Assembly: GCF_000308835.1 (NCBI RefSeq)
Contig: NZ_BAGN01000064.1
Coordinates: 1-63,903 of the forward strand
DNA from: Nocardia vinacea NBRC 16497
Lineage (GTDB): Bacteria; Actinomycetota; Actinomycetes; Mycobacteriales; Mycobacteriaceae
Direction of reading: 5' to 3'
DNA length: 63,903 bases
Part shown: positions 1-7,300 of the stretch, piece after piece
Layout of the letters: each line of letters opens with the position of its first letter
Position numbering within the stretch: position 1 is the stretch's first letter
The notes under the pieces: model-generated
What the model was told of the DNA's origin: nothing
Databases searched by the model: none
Seen by the model: only the letters and a program-made list of their open reading frames with translations
Position numbers and translations under genes: made by a program

Positions 1-2
1 GC

Positions 3-62
3 GCGGCCGTTCGCCTGGTCGGCACCGACTTGCTTACCGTCCGCATCGATCTCGACGACTGA
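3..62 (+). CDS. 3' end of an unidentified protein (partial)
   Basis: The first 60 nt read in one frame as a plausible C-terminus ending VGTDLLTVRIDLDD before a TGA stop. The alternating hydrophobic and charged pattern looks like a terminal beta-strand. The two other forward frames give less protein-like translations. The gene begins outside the window, so no family can be assigned. About 120 nt of intergenic sequence follow before the antiporter gene. Confidence 0.4.
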   Translation, partial: AAVRLVGTDLLTVRIDLDD

Positions 63-184
63 AATAGCAGATCGCCTGTCACGGCCTCGCCTCGTTCGCA
101 TGGCTCCGGCGATAAAGCCCTGACGTGCGCCAATCCGCATGCCCCTGATCACACGCGATCGGATGCGGACAATTCGCTGACACG

Positions 185-1276
185 ATGGAAGTTATGCTCC
201 GTGCGTCGACTTCCCGCTGGACCGTATTCATCCCACTCCTAGCCGCGATCACCCTGGCCGCCACCTGGGGACGATCGCTACCTGGAATCGGCGTAGTCGT
301 GGTGGTCGCCGCGCTGGTCGGTGCGGTGCTGGCGGCGGTGCAGCACGCCGAGGTCATCGCGCATCGGGTCGGTGAGCCGTTCGGGTCCCTGGTGCTCGCG
401 GTCGCGGTGACGGTCATCGAGGTCGGGCTCATCGTCACGATGATGGTGACCAGTGGGGAGAAGTCCGCGGCACTGGCCCGCGACACCGTTTTCGCGGCGG
501 TCATGATCACCTGCAACGGTATTTTCGGTCTGGCACTGCTGGTCGGTGCGGTGCGCAGGCGGGTTGCGGTATTCAATGCCGAGGGCACCGGCGCGGCGCT
601 CGGCACGGTTGCGACCCTGTCCACCCTCAGTCTGGTCCTGCCGACCTTCACCACCAGTAAGCCCGGGCCGGAATTTTCCCCAGCGCAGTTGGCCTTCGCC
701 GCGGCGGCCTCGCTGCTGCTGTACGCCCTGTTCGTAATGGTGCAGACGGTGCGGCATCGCGATGACTTTCTGCCCGTCGAGGAGTCCGATAGTGCCCATG
801 AGCGTGGCGAGCGGCCCACGGTGCGCGCGACGCTGCTCAGCCTGGCCATGTTGATGGTCGCCTTGGTCGCGGTCGTCGGTCTGGCCAAGGTGGTATCGCC
901 GTCGATCGAATCGACCGTCGCGTCGGCGGGTCTGCCGCAGTCCGCGGTCGGCGTGGTCATCGCACTGCTCGTCCTACTGCCGGAAACTCTCGCGGCTGTG
1001 CGTGCCGCTCGCCGCGATCAGGTGCAGATCAGCCTCAATCTCGCGCTCGGCTCCGCGATGGCGAGCATCGGCCTGACTATTCCGGCGATCGCCGTAGCAA
1101 CCATCTGGCTAGACGGTCCGCTGATCCTCGGGCTCGGTGCGACGCAGATGGTGCTGCTCGCGTTGACGGTTGTCGTCGGCGTGCTGACGGTGGTGCCGGG
1201 TCGCGCGACGCTGCTGCATGGCGGTGTACATATGGCTGTGTTCTCGGCTTTTGTATTCCTTGCCGCTAGTCCGTAG
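185..1276 (+). CDS. chaA: ChaA-type calcium/proton antiporter
   Basis: This 363-residue polytopic membrane protein belongs to the CaCA cation antiporter superfamily. It would export Ca2+ (and in some homologues Na+ or K+) in exchange for protons across the cytoplasmic membrane. The first alpha-repeat shows the ChaA signature HRVGEPFGSLVLAVAVTVIE around residues 60-80, with the conserved Glu residues in GEP and TVIE. The second repeat has LLVLLPETLAAVRAARR near residues 263-278. About ten hydrophobic segments are visible, separated near residues 195-210 by a charged loop. Length fits the family. ATG at 185 is taken as start; a second ATG lies three codons downstream. It appears monocistronic. 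Family assignment is firm; ion preference is not visible in the sequence. Confidence 0.88.
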   Translation: MEVMLRASTSRWTVFIPLLAAITLAATWGRSLPGIGVVVVVAALVGAVLAAVQHAEVIAHRVGEPFGSLVLAVAVTVIEVGLIVTMMVTSGEKSAALARDTVFAAVMITCNGIFGLALLVGAVRRRVAVFNAEGTGAALGTVATLSTLSLVLPTFTTSKPGPEFSPAQLAFAAAASLLLYALFVMVQTVRHRDDFLPVEESDSAHERGERPTVRATLLSLAMLMVALVAVVGLAKVVSPSIESTVASAGLPQSAVGVVIALLVLLPETLAAVRAARRDQVQISLNLALGSAMASIGLTIPAIAVATIWLDGPLILGLGATQMVLLALTVVVGVLTVVPGRATLLHGGVHMAVFSAFVFLAASP

Positions 1277-1348
1277 CCGGTGTGACCGGATCCATGAATA
1301 GTTGATCTTTCCCGCCGCGTCTTCGGTAGCCTGCCTGGAGAGCTTTTC

Positions 1349-2065
1349 GTGAAGGTAGTCCCTACTCGGCACGAAGGCGGTGGCATGGTGGAACCCGGCG
1401 GCGCTAGGACACCAACCGACAATGGGCGCGTCATGACCATAGCGGCCGTTATCACCGCCGCGCTCGCACTGGTCGTCGCGATCGCGCTGCTGCTGCGCGC
1501 GAATCAGGATTCGAAGCACGACGCACCGACATCGATCTCGTCGCCCGCTAAATCAAGGCCCGCCTCCGCGCCCCCGCTCGCGCCGCCGTCGAATCGCTCA
1601 CCGGCGCAACCGGCACGCAAGCGTGGCGACGACTGCTCGCACGAAGGGATCGTCGCCCAATGGGATATGCGCAACGGCCTGTGGGTCTGTGCGCCGCGGG
1701 AACAGGCGCGCAATCAGCACCAGGTCGGCGACGATTGCTCGCACGACGGGACCCTCGCGCAATGGGGCCTGTCGTCGGATGGCGGCTGGATCTGCATACC
1801 GCAAGGTCAGGGTGTTGCGGAACCGCAGCCGGTGCCGCAGAACCCGGTGCCGCAAAATCCGGTGCCGCAGAACCCGGTGCCGCAGCCGGTGCCGCAGAAT
1901 CCGGTGCCGCAGAACCCGGTGCCGGTCCCGGAGAACCCGAACCCCAACCCGGCCCCGGAGAACCCGAACCCGGCCCCGCAGAACCCGAACCCCAACCCGG
2001 TTCCGCCGAATCCGATCATCATCCCGGGCCTGCCTCCGCTGCCCCCGCTGCCCGGATTCCCGTAG
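1349..2065 (+). CDS. Proline-rich membrane-anchored protein with duplicated Cys motif
   Basis: The GTG start at 1349 is chosen because GGAGAG lies six bases upstream; an ATG at 1385 is the alternative. The 238-residue product has a short N-terminal tail and one transmembrane helix (about residues 29-48, TIAAVITAALALVVAIALLL). A polar linker follows, then two copies of a short motif: RGDDCSHEGIVAQW...WVCAP near residue 92 and VGDDCSHDGTLAQW...WICIP near residue 126. The remainder from about residue 158 is Pro/Asn-rich, built from PQNPV and PENPNPNP units, ending in a hydrophobic Pro/Leu tail. A cell-envelope location with the C-terminus outside is likely. Each repeat has two cysteines and could form a disulphide. 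No function is recognised. Confidence 0.65.
   Translation: MKVVPTRHEGGGMVEPGGARTPTDNGRVMTIAAVITAALALVVAIALLLRANQDSKHDAPTSISSPAKSRPASAPPLAPPSNRSPAQPARKRGDDCSHEGIVAQWDMRNGLWVCAPREQARNQHQVGDDCSHDGTLAQWGLSSDGGWICIPQGQGVAEPQPVPQNPVPQNPVPQNPVPQPVPQNPVPQNPVPVPENPNPNPAPENPNPAPQNPNPNPVPPNPIIIPGLPPLPPLPGFP
1822..2010 (+). repeat. Pro/Asn coding repeat tract
   Basis: Tandem degenerate 15-nt units (core CCGCAGAACCCGGTG) encode PQNPV. They are followed by related units encoding PENPNPNPAPENPNPAP. The units differ by silent changes (aac/aat, cag/caa), as in slippage-prone coding repeats. It is part of the gene at 1349. Confidence 0.8.
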
Positions 2066-2111
2066 CCGACCGCCGCTGAAATTCGTTCGACACGGCTGAG
2101 ATGCTCGATTG

Positions 2112-2993
2112 GTGATCGTTGTCCCCGAATTCTTCGCCGATCGTCTCGTCAAGATGGAGCCCGCTGCTCGGGCTTGGCTGGATGGTCTGCCTGAACTCGC
2201 GGCTCGGTTCGCCGAGCGCTGGGAGCTTCGGTTCGAGGGCGCGCCCATGTATGGCTACGGCGGCTTGGTGCTGCCCGCCGTGTGCGCGGATGGCAGTCGG
2301 GTGGTGCTCAAACTCGGCCATCTCACTCCCGAGACTCGCGACGAACCGGTCGCATTGACCGCGTGGGCGGGCGCTGGCGCGGTGCGGTTGCTCGACAGCG
2401 ACGCCGAGCACGGCGCGCTCCTGCTGGAACGACTCGATCCCACTCGGTCATTGGACTTCGAGCCAATCGACGACGCGGTCCGGATCATCTCCGTCCTGCT
2501 GCGCAGGCTCGCCATCCCCGCTCCGCTCGGAATCTCTCGCGACCTGCGCACCGAGGCCGAGCGCCTGGTCGAGGAACTGCCGAAGGAGTGGCAGCGCCTC
2601 GGCGGACCCTTCCCACGGAAGATGCTCGACGCGGCCGTCGACGTCTGCGCTCAGCTCGGTCCGAGCGCGGACCGACTCCTGGTGAATGAGGATCTGCACT
2701 ACGAGAATGTCCTCGGCGGCACCCGCGAACCATGGCTCGTCATCGATCCGCAGCCCCTGGCCGGCGATCTCGAATTCACCACACTGTCGCTGCTGTGGAA
2801 CCGGCGCACCGAATCCACGCTCGACGATCGATTCGCCGCCGTCGTCGATATCGCCGGACTCGATCCGGATCGTGCCCGCGCCTGGACGCTGGTCCGCGCC
2901 GTGCAGAACTGGCTGTGGTTCGTCGAAGACGAGGACACCGAAGACTTCGGCTGGCCAGCCGTCCAGGCCATTGCCCCGTGGGCCATGGGCTGA
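2112..2993 (+). CDS. APH(6)/hydroxyurea-phosphotransferase-like kinase
   Basis: The 293-residue product resembles the aminoglycoside-6'/hydroxyurea phosphotransferase family, which transfers phosphate from ATP to small-molecule hydroxyls. An N-lobe lysine lies in GSRVVLKLGH (near residue 62). LLLERLDPTRSL is the typical hinge. The catalytic loop is VNEDLHYENVL, with the Asp of the Brenner motif present but the usual HGD replaced by NED. The metal-binding segment is WLVIDPQPLAGDLEF. GTG at 2112 is preferred over TTG at 2109; neither has a strong ribosome-binding site. Substrate cannot be deduced. Streptomycin-type resistance is possible, but many actinobacterial members have unknown substrates. 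Confidence 0.75.
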   Translation: MIVVPEFFADRLVKMEPAARAWLDGLPELAARFAERWELRFEGAPMYGYGGLVLPAVCADGSRVVLKLGHLTPETRDEPVALTAWAGAGAVRLLDSDAEHGALLLERLDPTRSLDFEPIDDAVRIISVLLRRLAIPAPLGISRDLRTEAERLVEELPKEWQRLGGPFPRKMLDAAVDVCAQLGPSADRLLVNEDLHYENVLGGTREPWLVIDPQPLAGDLEFTTLSLLWNRRTESTLDDRFAAVVDIAGLDPDRARAWTLVRAVQNWLWFVEDEDTEDFGWPAVQAIAPWAMG

Positions 2994-3126
2994 CGCTCCC
3001 GGCTATGCGAAAGAAACGACTCCACGCCACCCGCCCAGCAGACGCCCCTTGGCGAAACCGTCGGCGTGCCAGGCCGACCGAGACCAAACCGCCCAATTTC
3101 ACCGCTCGCCGGTCCGCGCGTCGTCG

Positions 3127-3684
3127 CTACTGGTGAATCGTGAAGGCCGGCAGGACGTAGCGTTCCACGAGAGCTCGCTCGGCGCTGGGATCGCTTGCGG
3201 GCCAGAACAATAGCGAGAGGACCACGCGGACGATCCACTGTCCCGCAAGCGGATCTTCGCCGGTTCCGGTGAGTTCCGTTGCGGCATCGGCCAATCGGGG
3301 ATTGCTCGCGAGATAGGTGTCGACCTCGTTCGGGGTGGTCGTTGTCAGGAAGGCCGTGGCGACCGGGTCGGCGCGGACCGCTGCGAGTGCGGCGAGGATC
3401 GCGTGAGTGATGCGGTCGGGGCCGGTGTGGGCGGCGACGGCCTGCCCGATGGTCTCGGCGATGCGGGCGGTGGCCCCGGTCAACACGGCATCGCGCAATG
3501 CCGACTTTCCACCGACGTAGCGGTAGACCGTGGCGCGCGAGCATCCGGCCGCGGCGGCGACGTGGTCGATATTCAGTCCGACCATGCCCTTGCCGGCGAT
3601 GAGGTCAGCCGCGGCGGCGTGGATGCGTTCGATCGCGAGGTCACGGCGGTGGCCGCCGGCGAGCCAGTCGGGGTGTCCGGTCAT
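3127..3684 (-). CDS. TetR-family repressor
   Basis: A 185-residue regulator with a TetR DNA-binding domain in the N-terminal third: AAADLIAGKGMVGLNIDHVA is followed by the recognition helix region CSRATVYRYVGGKSALRDAV. The C-terminal part is a divergent helical ligand domain. GGAGGT lies four bases upstream of the ATG, supporting the start. It is divergent from the P450 gene at 3901, and a perfect 7+7 bp inverted repeat lies 30 bp upstream of its start. Autorepression plus control of the P450 is the simplest reading (inference). The ligand is unknown. Confidence 0.85.
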   Translation of the reverse strand: MTGHPDWLAGGHRRDLAIERIHAAAADLIAGKGMVGLNIDHVAAAAGCSRATVYRYVGGKSALRDAVLTGATARIAETIGQAVAAHTGPDRITHAILAALAAVRADPVATAFLTTTTPNEVDTYLASNPRLADAATELTGTGEDPLAGQWIVRVVLSLLFWPASDPSAERALVERYVLPAFTIHQ

Positions 3685-3713
3685 CGCGACCTCCAGATAC
3701 GGTTTCAGAAATT

Positions 3714-3730
3714 TGTCTCAGATTGAGACA
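3714..3730. promoter_or_regulatory. Inverted repeat, probable TetR operator
   Basis: TGTCTCA-GAT-TGAGACA is a perfect palindrome with 7-bp arms and a 3-bp centre. It lies between the divergent tetR-like and P450 genes, 30 bp from the tetR start and 170 bp before the P450 start. Size and symmetry fit a TetR-family operator. Confidence 0.6.
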
Positions 3731-3900
3731 TTCTAGGCACAGATTCGCAGTGCATCGGCAGGTGGGCGGCAGGCTCCGAGACATGGTCCGACCTGCGGAT
3801 TCGGTACCGAAATCTCAGTTTTCCGTGGCTATTGACGAGGACGGTCGGCACCGCGAAATCTGGTGTGCGGAAAACGAAACCGTGCCGGAGAGGCGAGCGA

Positions 3901-5118
3901 ATGACCCAAGTTGATATCGACCTTTTCGACCCCGGGGTACTCGACGATCCGTATCCGATCTACGACCGGCTGCGTACCGAATCGCCGGTGCACCGCATTG
4001 CCGACACCGATTTCTACCTGGTCAGCCGCTGGGATCTGGTCATGGCGGCGACCACCCGCCCCGCCGATTTCTCCTCCAACCTCACCGCCGCCCTGGTGCG
4101 CCAACCCGATGGTTCGGCGGCGGTCTTCGATTTGGATGGCGGGGGACAGGCCATCCACGTCCTGGCCACCGGTGACGACCCGATCCACCATGCGCACCGC
4201 AAACTGGTGCTGCCCGCGCTTGTCGCGAAACGCATTCGCGCTCTGGAACCCACCATTACCGCTGCGGCGCATCGACTATGGGAGGAGGGTCTTCGTGACG
4301 GACACATCGAGTGGATGTCGGCCATGGGCGACCGATTACCGATGACCTTGGTGGCCGAGCTGATCGGCTTGCCCGATGCGGACATTTCCCAGTTGCTGGC
4401 CTGGGGCTATACGAGTAATGAACTGCTCGACGGCGTGGTCACCACCGACCGGCTGGTTGTCGTCGTCACCGCCGCAACCGAACTCGCCGGCTATCTGCGT
4501 CACCAACTCGTCCGAGCCTGCGACCATCCGGGCGACAACCTTCTCGGTGATCTGACAAAAGCCTGTGCCGCAGGTGAACTCACCCTGGACGTCGCCGTCC
4601 TGATCCTCATCCAACTCGTCGGCGCGGGCGGCGAATCCACGGCGGGACTCATCGGTAATGCGACCCGCATCCTCGCCACCGATCCCGCGCTCCAGACCCG
4701 GCTCCGCGCCGACCCCGATCTGCTCGGCACATTCCTCGAAGAAGCCCTGCGACTGGAGTCCCCGTTCCGCGCCCACCACCGCCACGTCGTCCGCGATACG
4801 GCCCTCGGCGACACCGATCTCCCCGCGGGTAGCCACCTGCTCCTACTGTGGTCTGCCGCCAATCGCGATCCCGCAATCTTCCCCGCCCCCAACGAAATCC
4901 GCCTCGATCGCCCGGCTCAACGTAATCACATGGCGTTCGGCAAGGGCATCCACTTCTGCGTCGGCGCGGCCTTGGCCCGGCTGGAGGCCCGCGTTGCTCT
5001 GCAAACCCTCCTGAGCCACAGCACGTCATTCGACATTTCGTCGAACCCCGATGCAGCCCAATGGGTTCCGAGCATTTTCGTGCGCCGCCACCGTCGTCTG
5101 GACCTCACCATCCACTGA
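3901..5118 (+). CDS. Cytochrome P450 monooxygenase
   Basis: A 405-residue soluble bacterial class I P450 that would need ferredoxin and ferredoxin reductase partners; neither is encoded nearby. The heme loop is MAFGKGIHFCVGAALARLE, with the thiolate ligand at Cys353. The K-helix ExxR is in EEALRLESPF. The I-helix oxygen-activation motif is GAGGESTAG, with acidic Glu followed by Ser-Thr, slightly off the usual (A/G)GxDT. The start at 3901 is chosen because GAGAGGCGAGCGA immediately precedes it and MTQVDIDLFDP is a typical N-terminus; an in-frame start at 3832 would add an unlikely basic leader. It is divergent from the TetR gene. Substrate unknown. Confidence 0.92.
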   Translation: MTQVDIDLFDPGVLDDPYPIYDRLRTESPVHRIADTDFYLVSRWDLVMAATTRPADFSSNLTAALVRQPDGSAAVFDLDGGGQAIHVLATGDDPIHHAHRKLVLPALVAKRIRALEPTITAAAHRLWEEGLRDGHIEWMSAMGDRLPMTLVAELIGLPDADISQLLAWGYTSNELLDGVVTTDRLVVVVTAATELAGYLRHQLVRACDHPGDNLLGDLTKACAAGELTLDVAVLILIQLVGAGGESTAGLIGNATRILATDPALQTRLRADPDLLGTFLEEALRLESPFRAHHRHVVRDTALGDTDLPAGSHLLLLWSAANRDPAIFPAPNEIRLDRPAQRNHMAFGKGIHFCVGAALARLEARVALQTLLSHSTSFDISSNPDAAQWVPSIFVRRHRRLDLTIH

Positions 5119-5152
5119 CACCGCGTCGACGACCAGTGCCACCAACCGTGTT

Positions 5153-5179
5153 CGGCTCGCGGGTGCTCGGCGCGAGCCG
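5153..5179. terminator. Hairpin between convergent P450 and DUF5313 genes
   Basis: CGGCTCGCG and CGCGAGCCG form a perfect 9-bp stem with a 9-nt loop in the 72-bp gap between two convergent genes. There is no T-run, so it is likely a GC-rich actinobacterial-type bidirectional terminator. Confidence 0.5.
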
Positions 5180-5190
5180 TCACCGAGTTC

Positions 5191-5559
5191 TCAATGCGGA
5201 TGCTGCGCCGCGTAGGTCGCCCGCTCCAGCGCCCGCCGCCGCGCCCGCTCCGGATTCTCCAAATCCGCCGGCAGTCCGTGTTCGGCCAGGCGGTGCGCGC
5301 GATTCATCGGCATGAAGGCCGTTGTGTAGAACAGCGCGAGTAGTAACGCCAACAACACCATCGACCCGCGCAACCACAATTCGCCTGGGAACAAAAGGAA
5401 TACGGCGAACAGCGGCATGAACGGCACCAGCCCGCGCACGATATGACGTGGCGTCGCGTACTTGCCGGTGAGGTCATTGCGCACCCACTCGCGCAACGAA
5501 TCCGGCAGGGGCCGCCCGAAGGCGTAGCCGATCCACTGGATGGGATTGGGTCTGGTCAT
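5191..5559 (-). CDS. DUF5313 family membrane protein
   Basis: A 122-residue protein starting MTRPNPIQWIGYAFG, the hallmark N-terminus of the DUF5313 family found in mycobacteria and Nocardia. Two hydrophobic segments (about residues 43-58 and 66-84) suggest a small two-helix membrane protein with a basic C-terminal tail. The start at 5559 is preferred over an upstream in-frame ATG at 5574, because GAGGAG lies at the correct distance and that upstream ATG overlaps the stop of the MarR gene. It is co-transcribed behind the OhrR-like regulator. Function unknown. Confidence 0.8.
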   Translation of the reverse strand: MTRPNPIQWIGYAFGRPLPDSLREWVRNDLTGKYATPRHIVRGLVPFMPLFAVFLLFPGELWLRGSMVLLALLLALFYTTAFMPMNRAHRLAEHGLPADLENPERARRRALERATYAAQHPH

Positions 5560-5570
5560 ACGTGCACTCC

Positions 5571-6026
5571 TCATGCGGTGGCAGGGTCACCAACGCGGCG
5601 CGCGGCCTCGTTGACCCGGGTCAGTACTTCGCGCAGTTCCTCGAGATCCGCCAATGTCACGCCGAGTCGTTCCACCACGGCGGGCGGGATCTGCTCGGCC
5701 TGCTTGCGCAGCGCCCGCCCGGCCGGGGTCAGATCCACCACGAGATTGCGCTCGTCACGACTATCGCGACCTCGCGTAAGCAACCCGGCCGACTCCAGCC
5801 GCTTGAGCAGCGGCGACAGTGTCGGCGAATCCAACTGGATCGCCTCGGCGATCGCCTTCACCGACATCGGCGCCTCACCCCACAGCGCCAACATCACCAA
5901 ATACTGCGGATGCGTGAGCCCGAGCGGTTCCAGCAGCGGCCGATACACCCCGAGCACCGCCCGATTGGCCACGGCCAGCGCAAAGCACACCTGCCGATCC
6001 AGCCGCAACGGATCGTCGATCTCCAT
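5571..6026 (-). CDS. OhrR-like MarR-family regulator
   Basis: A 151-residue winged-helix regulator. The N-terminus LDRQVCFALAVANRAV, followed by VYRPLLEPLGLTHPQYLVML, matches OhrR-type organic-hydroperoxide sensors. Cys14 sits where the peroxidatic cysteine is expected and Tyr28 where a hydrogen-bonding tyrosine is found. The recognition helix region is LDSPTLSPLLKRLE and the wing is RGRDSRDERNLVV. The neighbour downstream is DUF5313 rather than the usual ohr peroxiredoxin. A perfect 9+9 bp inverted repeat lies 28 bp upstream of the start, so autoregulation is likely. Peroxide sensing is inferred from the conserved Cys/Tyr pair. Confidence 0.8.
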   Translation of the reverse strand: MEIDDPLRLDRQVCFALAVANRAVLGVYRPLLEPLGLTHPQYLVMLALWGEAPMSVKAIAEAIQLDSPTLSPLLKRLESAGLLTRGRDSRDERNLVVDLTPAGRALRKQAEQIPPAVVERLGVTLADLEELREVLTRVNEAARRVGDPATA

Positions 6027-6054
6027 GGAACCTCCTAGGTCGCCACCAACCTTA

Positions 6055-6075
6055 GTGCATTAATAGTTAATGCAC
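6055..6075. promoter_or_regulatory. Inverted repeat, probable OhrR/MarR operator
   Basis: GTGCATTAA-TAG-TTAATGCAC is a perfect 9+9 bp palindrome in an AT-rich stretch. It is 28 bp upstream of the OhrR-like start and 165 bp before the divergent DUF418 gene. A related half-site, GCATTAGTGC, follows at 6079-6088. The AT-rich core flanked by GC bases is like known OhrR boxes. Confidence 0.6.
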
Positions 6076-6239
6076 GAAGCATTAGTGCTCGAGCTCACCG
6101 GCATGCATAAGAACCGGATGTGGCAGGCGAGAGAGATTCTCGATGTGCTGGACGCGTTCGCCGCAACCTGGGTTGAGCTGCGAACGCGACATGCATGTCC
6201 CAGGCCGGGATTCGAGGTCGGTCTCGATAGCGTACGAGT

Positions 6240-7265
6240 ATGAATCCCGCCGGTGCGCGCCCGCGCATCCACGAGCTCGACGCCGTGCGTGGTTTCGCGC
6301 TGTGCGGGATTCTGGTGGTGAATATCTGGCAGATCACCGATATGCGCGCGATGGTCGGGCCCGGAACCGTGGATCCGATCCGGCATGTGTTGTCCGTGCT
6401 GTTCGAGGGACGGTTCTTTCCGATCTTCTCGTTCCTGTTCGGGCTCAGCTTTTCGCTGTTCCTGGATCGCGCGGCCGAGCACAGCGACCGTCCGCGGCTG
6501 GTACTTGCGCGGCGGCTCGTCGCGCTCGGTGTGTTCGGTCTGATCCACCATGGGTTCCAGCCGGGTGAGGCGTTGCTGCCGTATGCGATCGTCGGGTTGG
6601 TGGTTTTGCTGCCCGCCGCAGGGCTACCGCGCTGGGGGATATTGCTCGGCGGGTTGGTCGCGACGATCGGGGTTCCGGTCACGCTCGGCGGTGGGCTCGG
6701 CCTGGTGCCCGGCCTGTTCCTGCTAGGTCTGGCCGCCGACCGCTTCGGCCTCGCGGATAGCCTGCGCGATCGCGGTTGGCGGATCGCGGTGGTCTTCGCG
6801 CTGGCAGTGCCCGCGGCGGTGGCCGCGGGGGTGTGGGAGTACCGCACGCCGTATATCGCGCTGTGGACCGGCAGTGCGGCTCCGGTCGCTGGACTGCTCG
6901 GCGCGCTCGCCTATCTCACCGGATTCCTGCTACTCCTGCGCACCGAGAGCGGTGAGGTTTTCGCGGAGGTGCTCGAGCCGATGGGACGGATGGCGCTGAC
7001 CAATTACGTCTCTGCAACCGGACTTGTTCTGGCCGCTGATCCGTGGCTCGGCCTATCCGATTCCAATCGCTACGGCGCACTGCTCGCCTTGGCCGCGGCC
7101 ATTATTGCGGTGCAGGCGCTGTGGAGTTACTACTGGTTGCGCTGGTTCCACTACGGCCCGCTGGAATGGGTGTGGCGGTGTGTGACCTGGTGGCATTTGA
7201 TGCCCAACCGTCTGACACGACAGGAACGCCGGAAACTCACAGTGCCGTATGGGCGAGGTCGCTAG
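6240..7265 (+). CDS. DUF418 (YeiB-like) membrane protein
   Basis: A 341-residue polytopic membrane protein with the DUF418 pattern. The N-terminus RIHELDAVRGFALCGILVVN is characteristic, as are the GRFFPIFSFLFGLSFSLFLD loop and the C-terminal PMGRMALTNYVSATGL and YGPLEWVWRCVTWW signatures. About nine membrane segments are visible. The family is related to acyltransferase-3-like membrane proteins but has no proven reaction. The Na+/H+ antiporter gene follows 35 nt later on the same strand, so the two may be co-transcribed. Confidence 0.85.
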   Translation: MNPAGARPRIHELDAVRGFALCGILVVNIWQITDMRAMVGPGTVDPIRHVLSVLFEGRFFPIFSFLFGLSFSLFLDRAAEHSDRPRLVLARRLVALGVFGLIHHGFQPGEALLPYAIVGLVVLLPAAGLPRWGILLGGLVATIGVPVTLGGGLGLVPGLFLLGLAADRFGLADSLRDRGWRIAVVFALAVPAAVAAGVWEYRTPYIALWTGSAAPVAGLLGALAYLTGFLLLLRTESGEVFAEVLEPMGRMALTNYVSATGLVLAADPWLGLSDSNRYGALLALAAAIIAVQALWSYYWLRWFHYGPLEWVWRCVTWWHLMPNRLTRQERRKLTVPYGRGR

Positions 7266-7300
7266 GGAAATCTCAGCAACCCACCGCAGACTGGGGCGTC

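Noticed and set aside
1822..2010. Regular 15-nt repeats considered as a CRISPR-like or satellite array
   Set aside because: They are in frame, vary silently and encode a proline-rich tract, so they are coding repeats with no spacers.
3832..3900. Upstream extension of the P450 reading frame by 23 codons
   Set aside because: The extension is basic and unlike P450 N-termini, while the ATG at 3901 has a good purine-rich leader.
6188..6199. Palindrome GACATGCATGTC before the DUF418 gene
   Set aside because: Short and built from self-complementary ATGCAT; a chance match is likely and no partner regulator is evident beyond the stronger 6055-6075 site.
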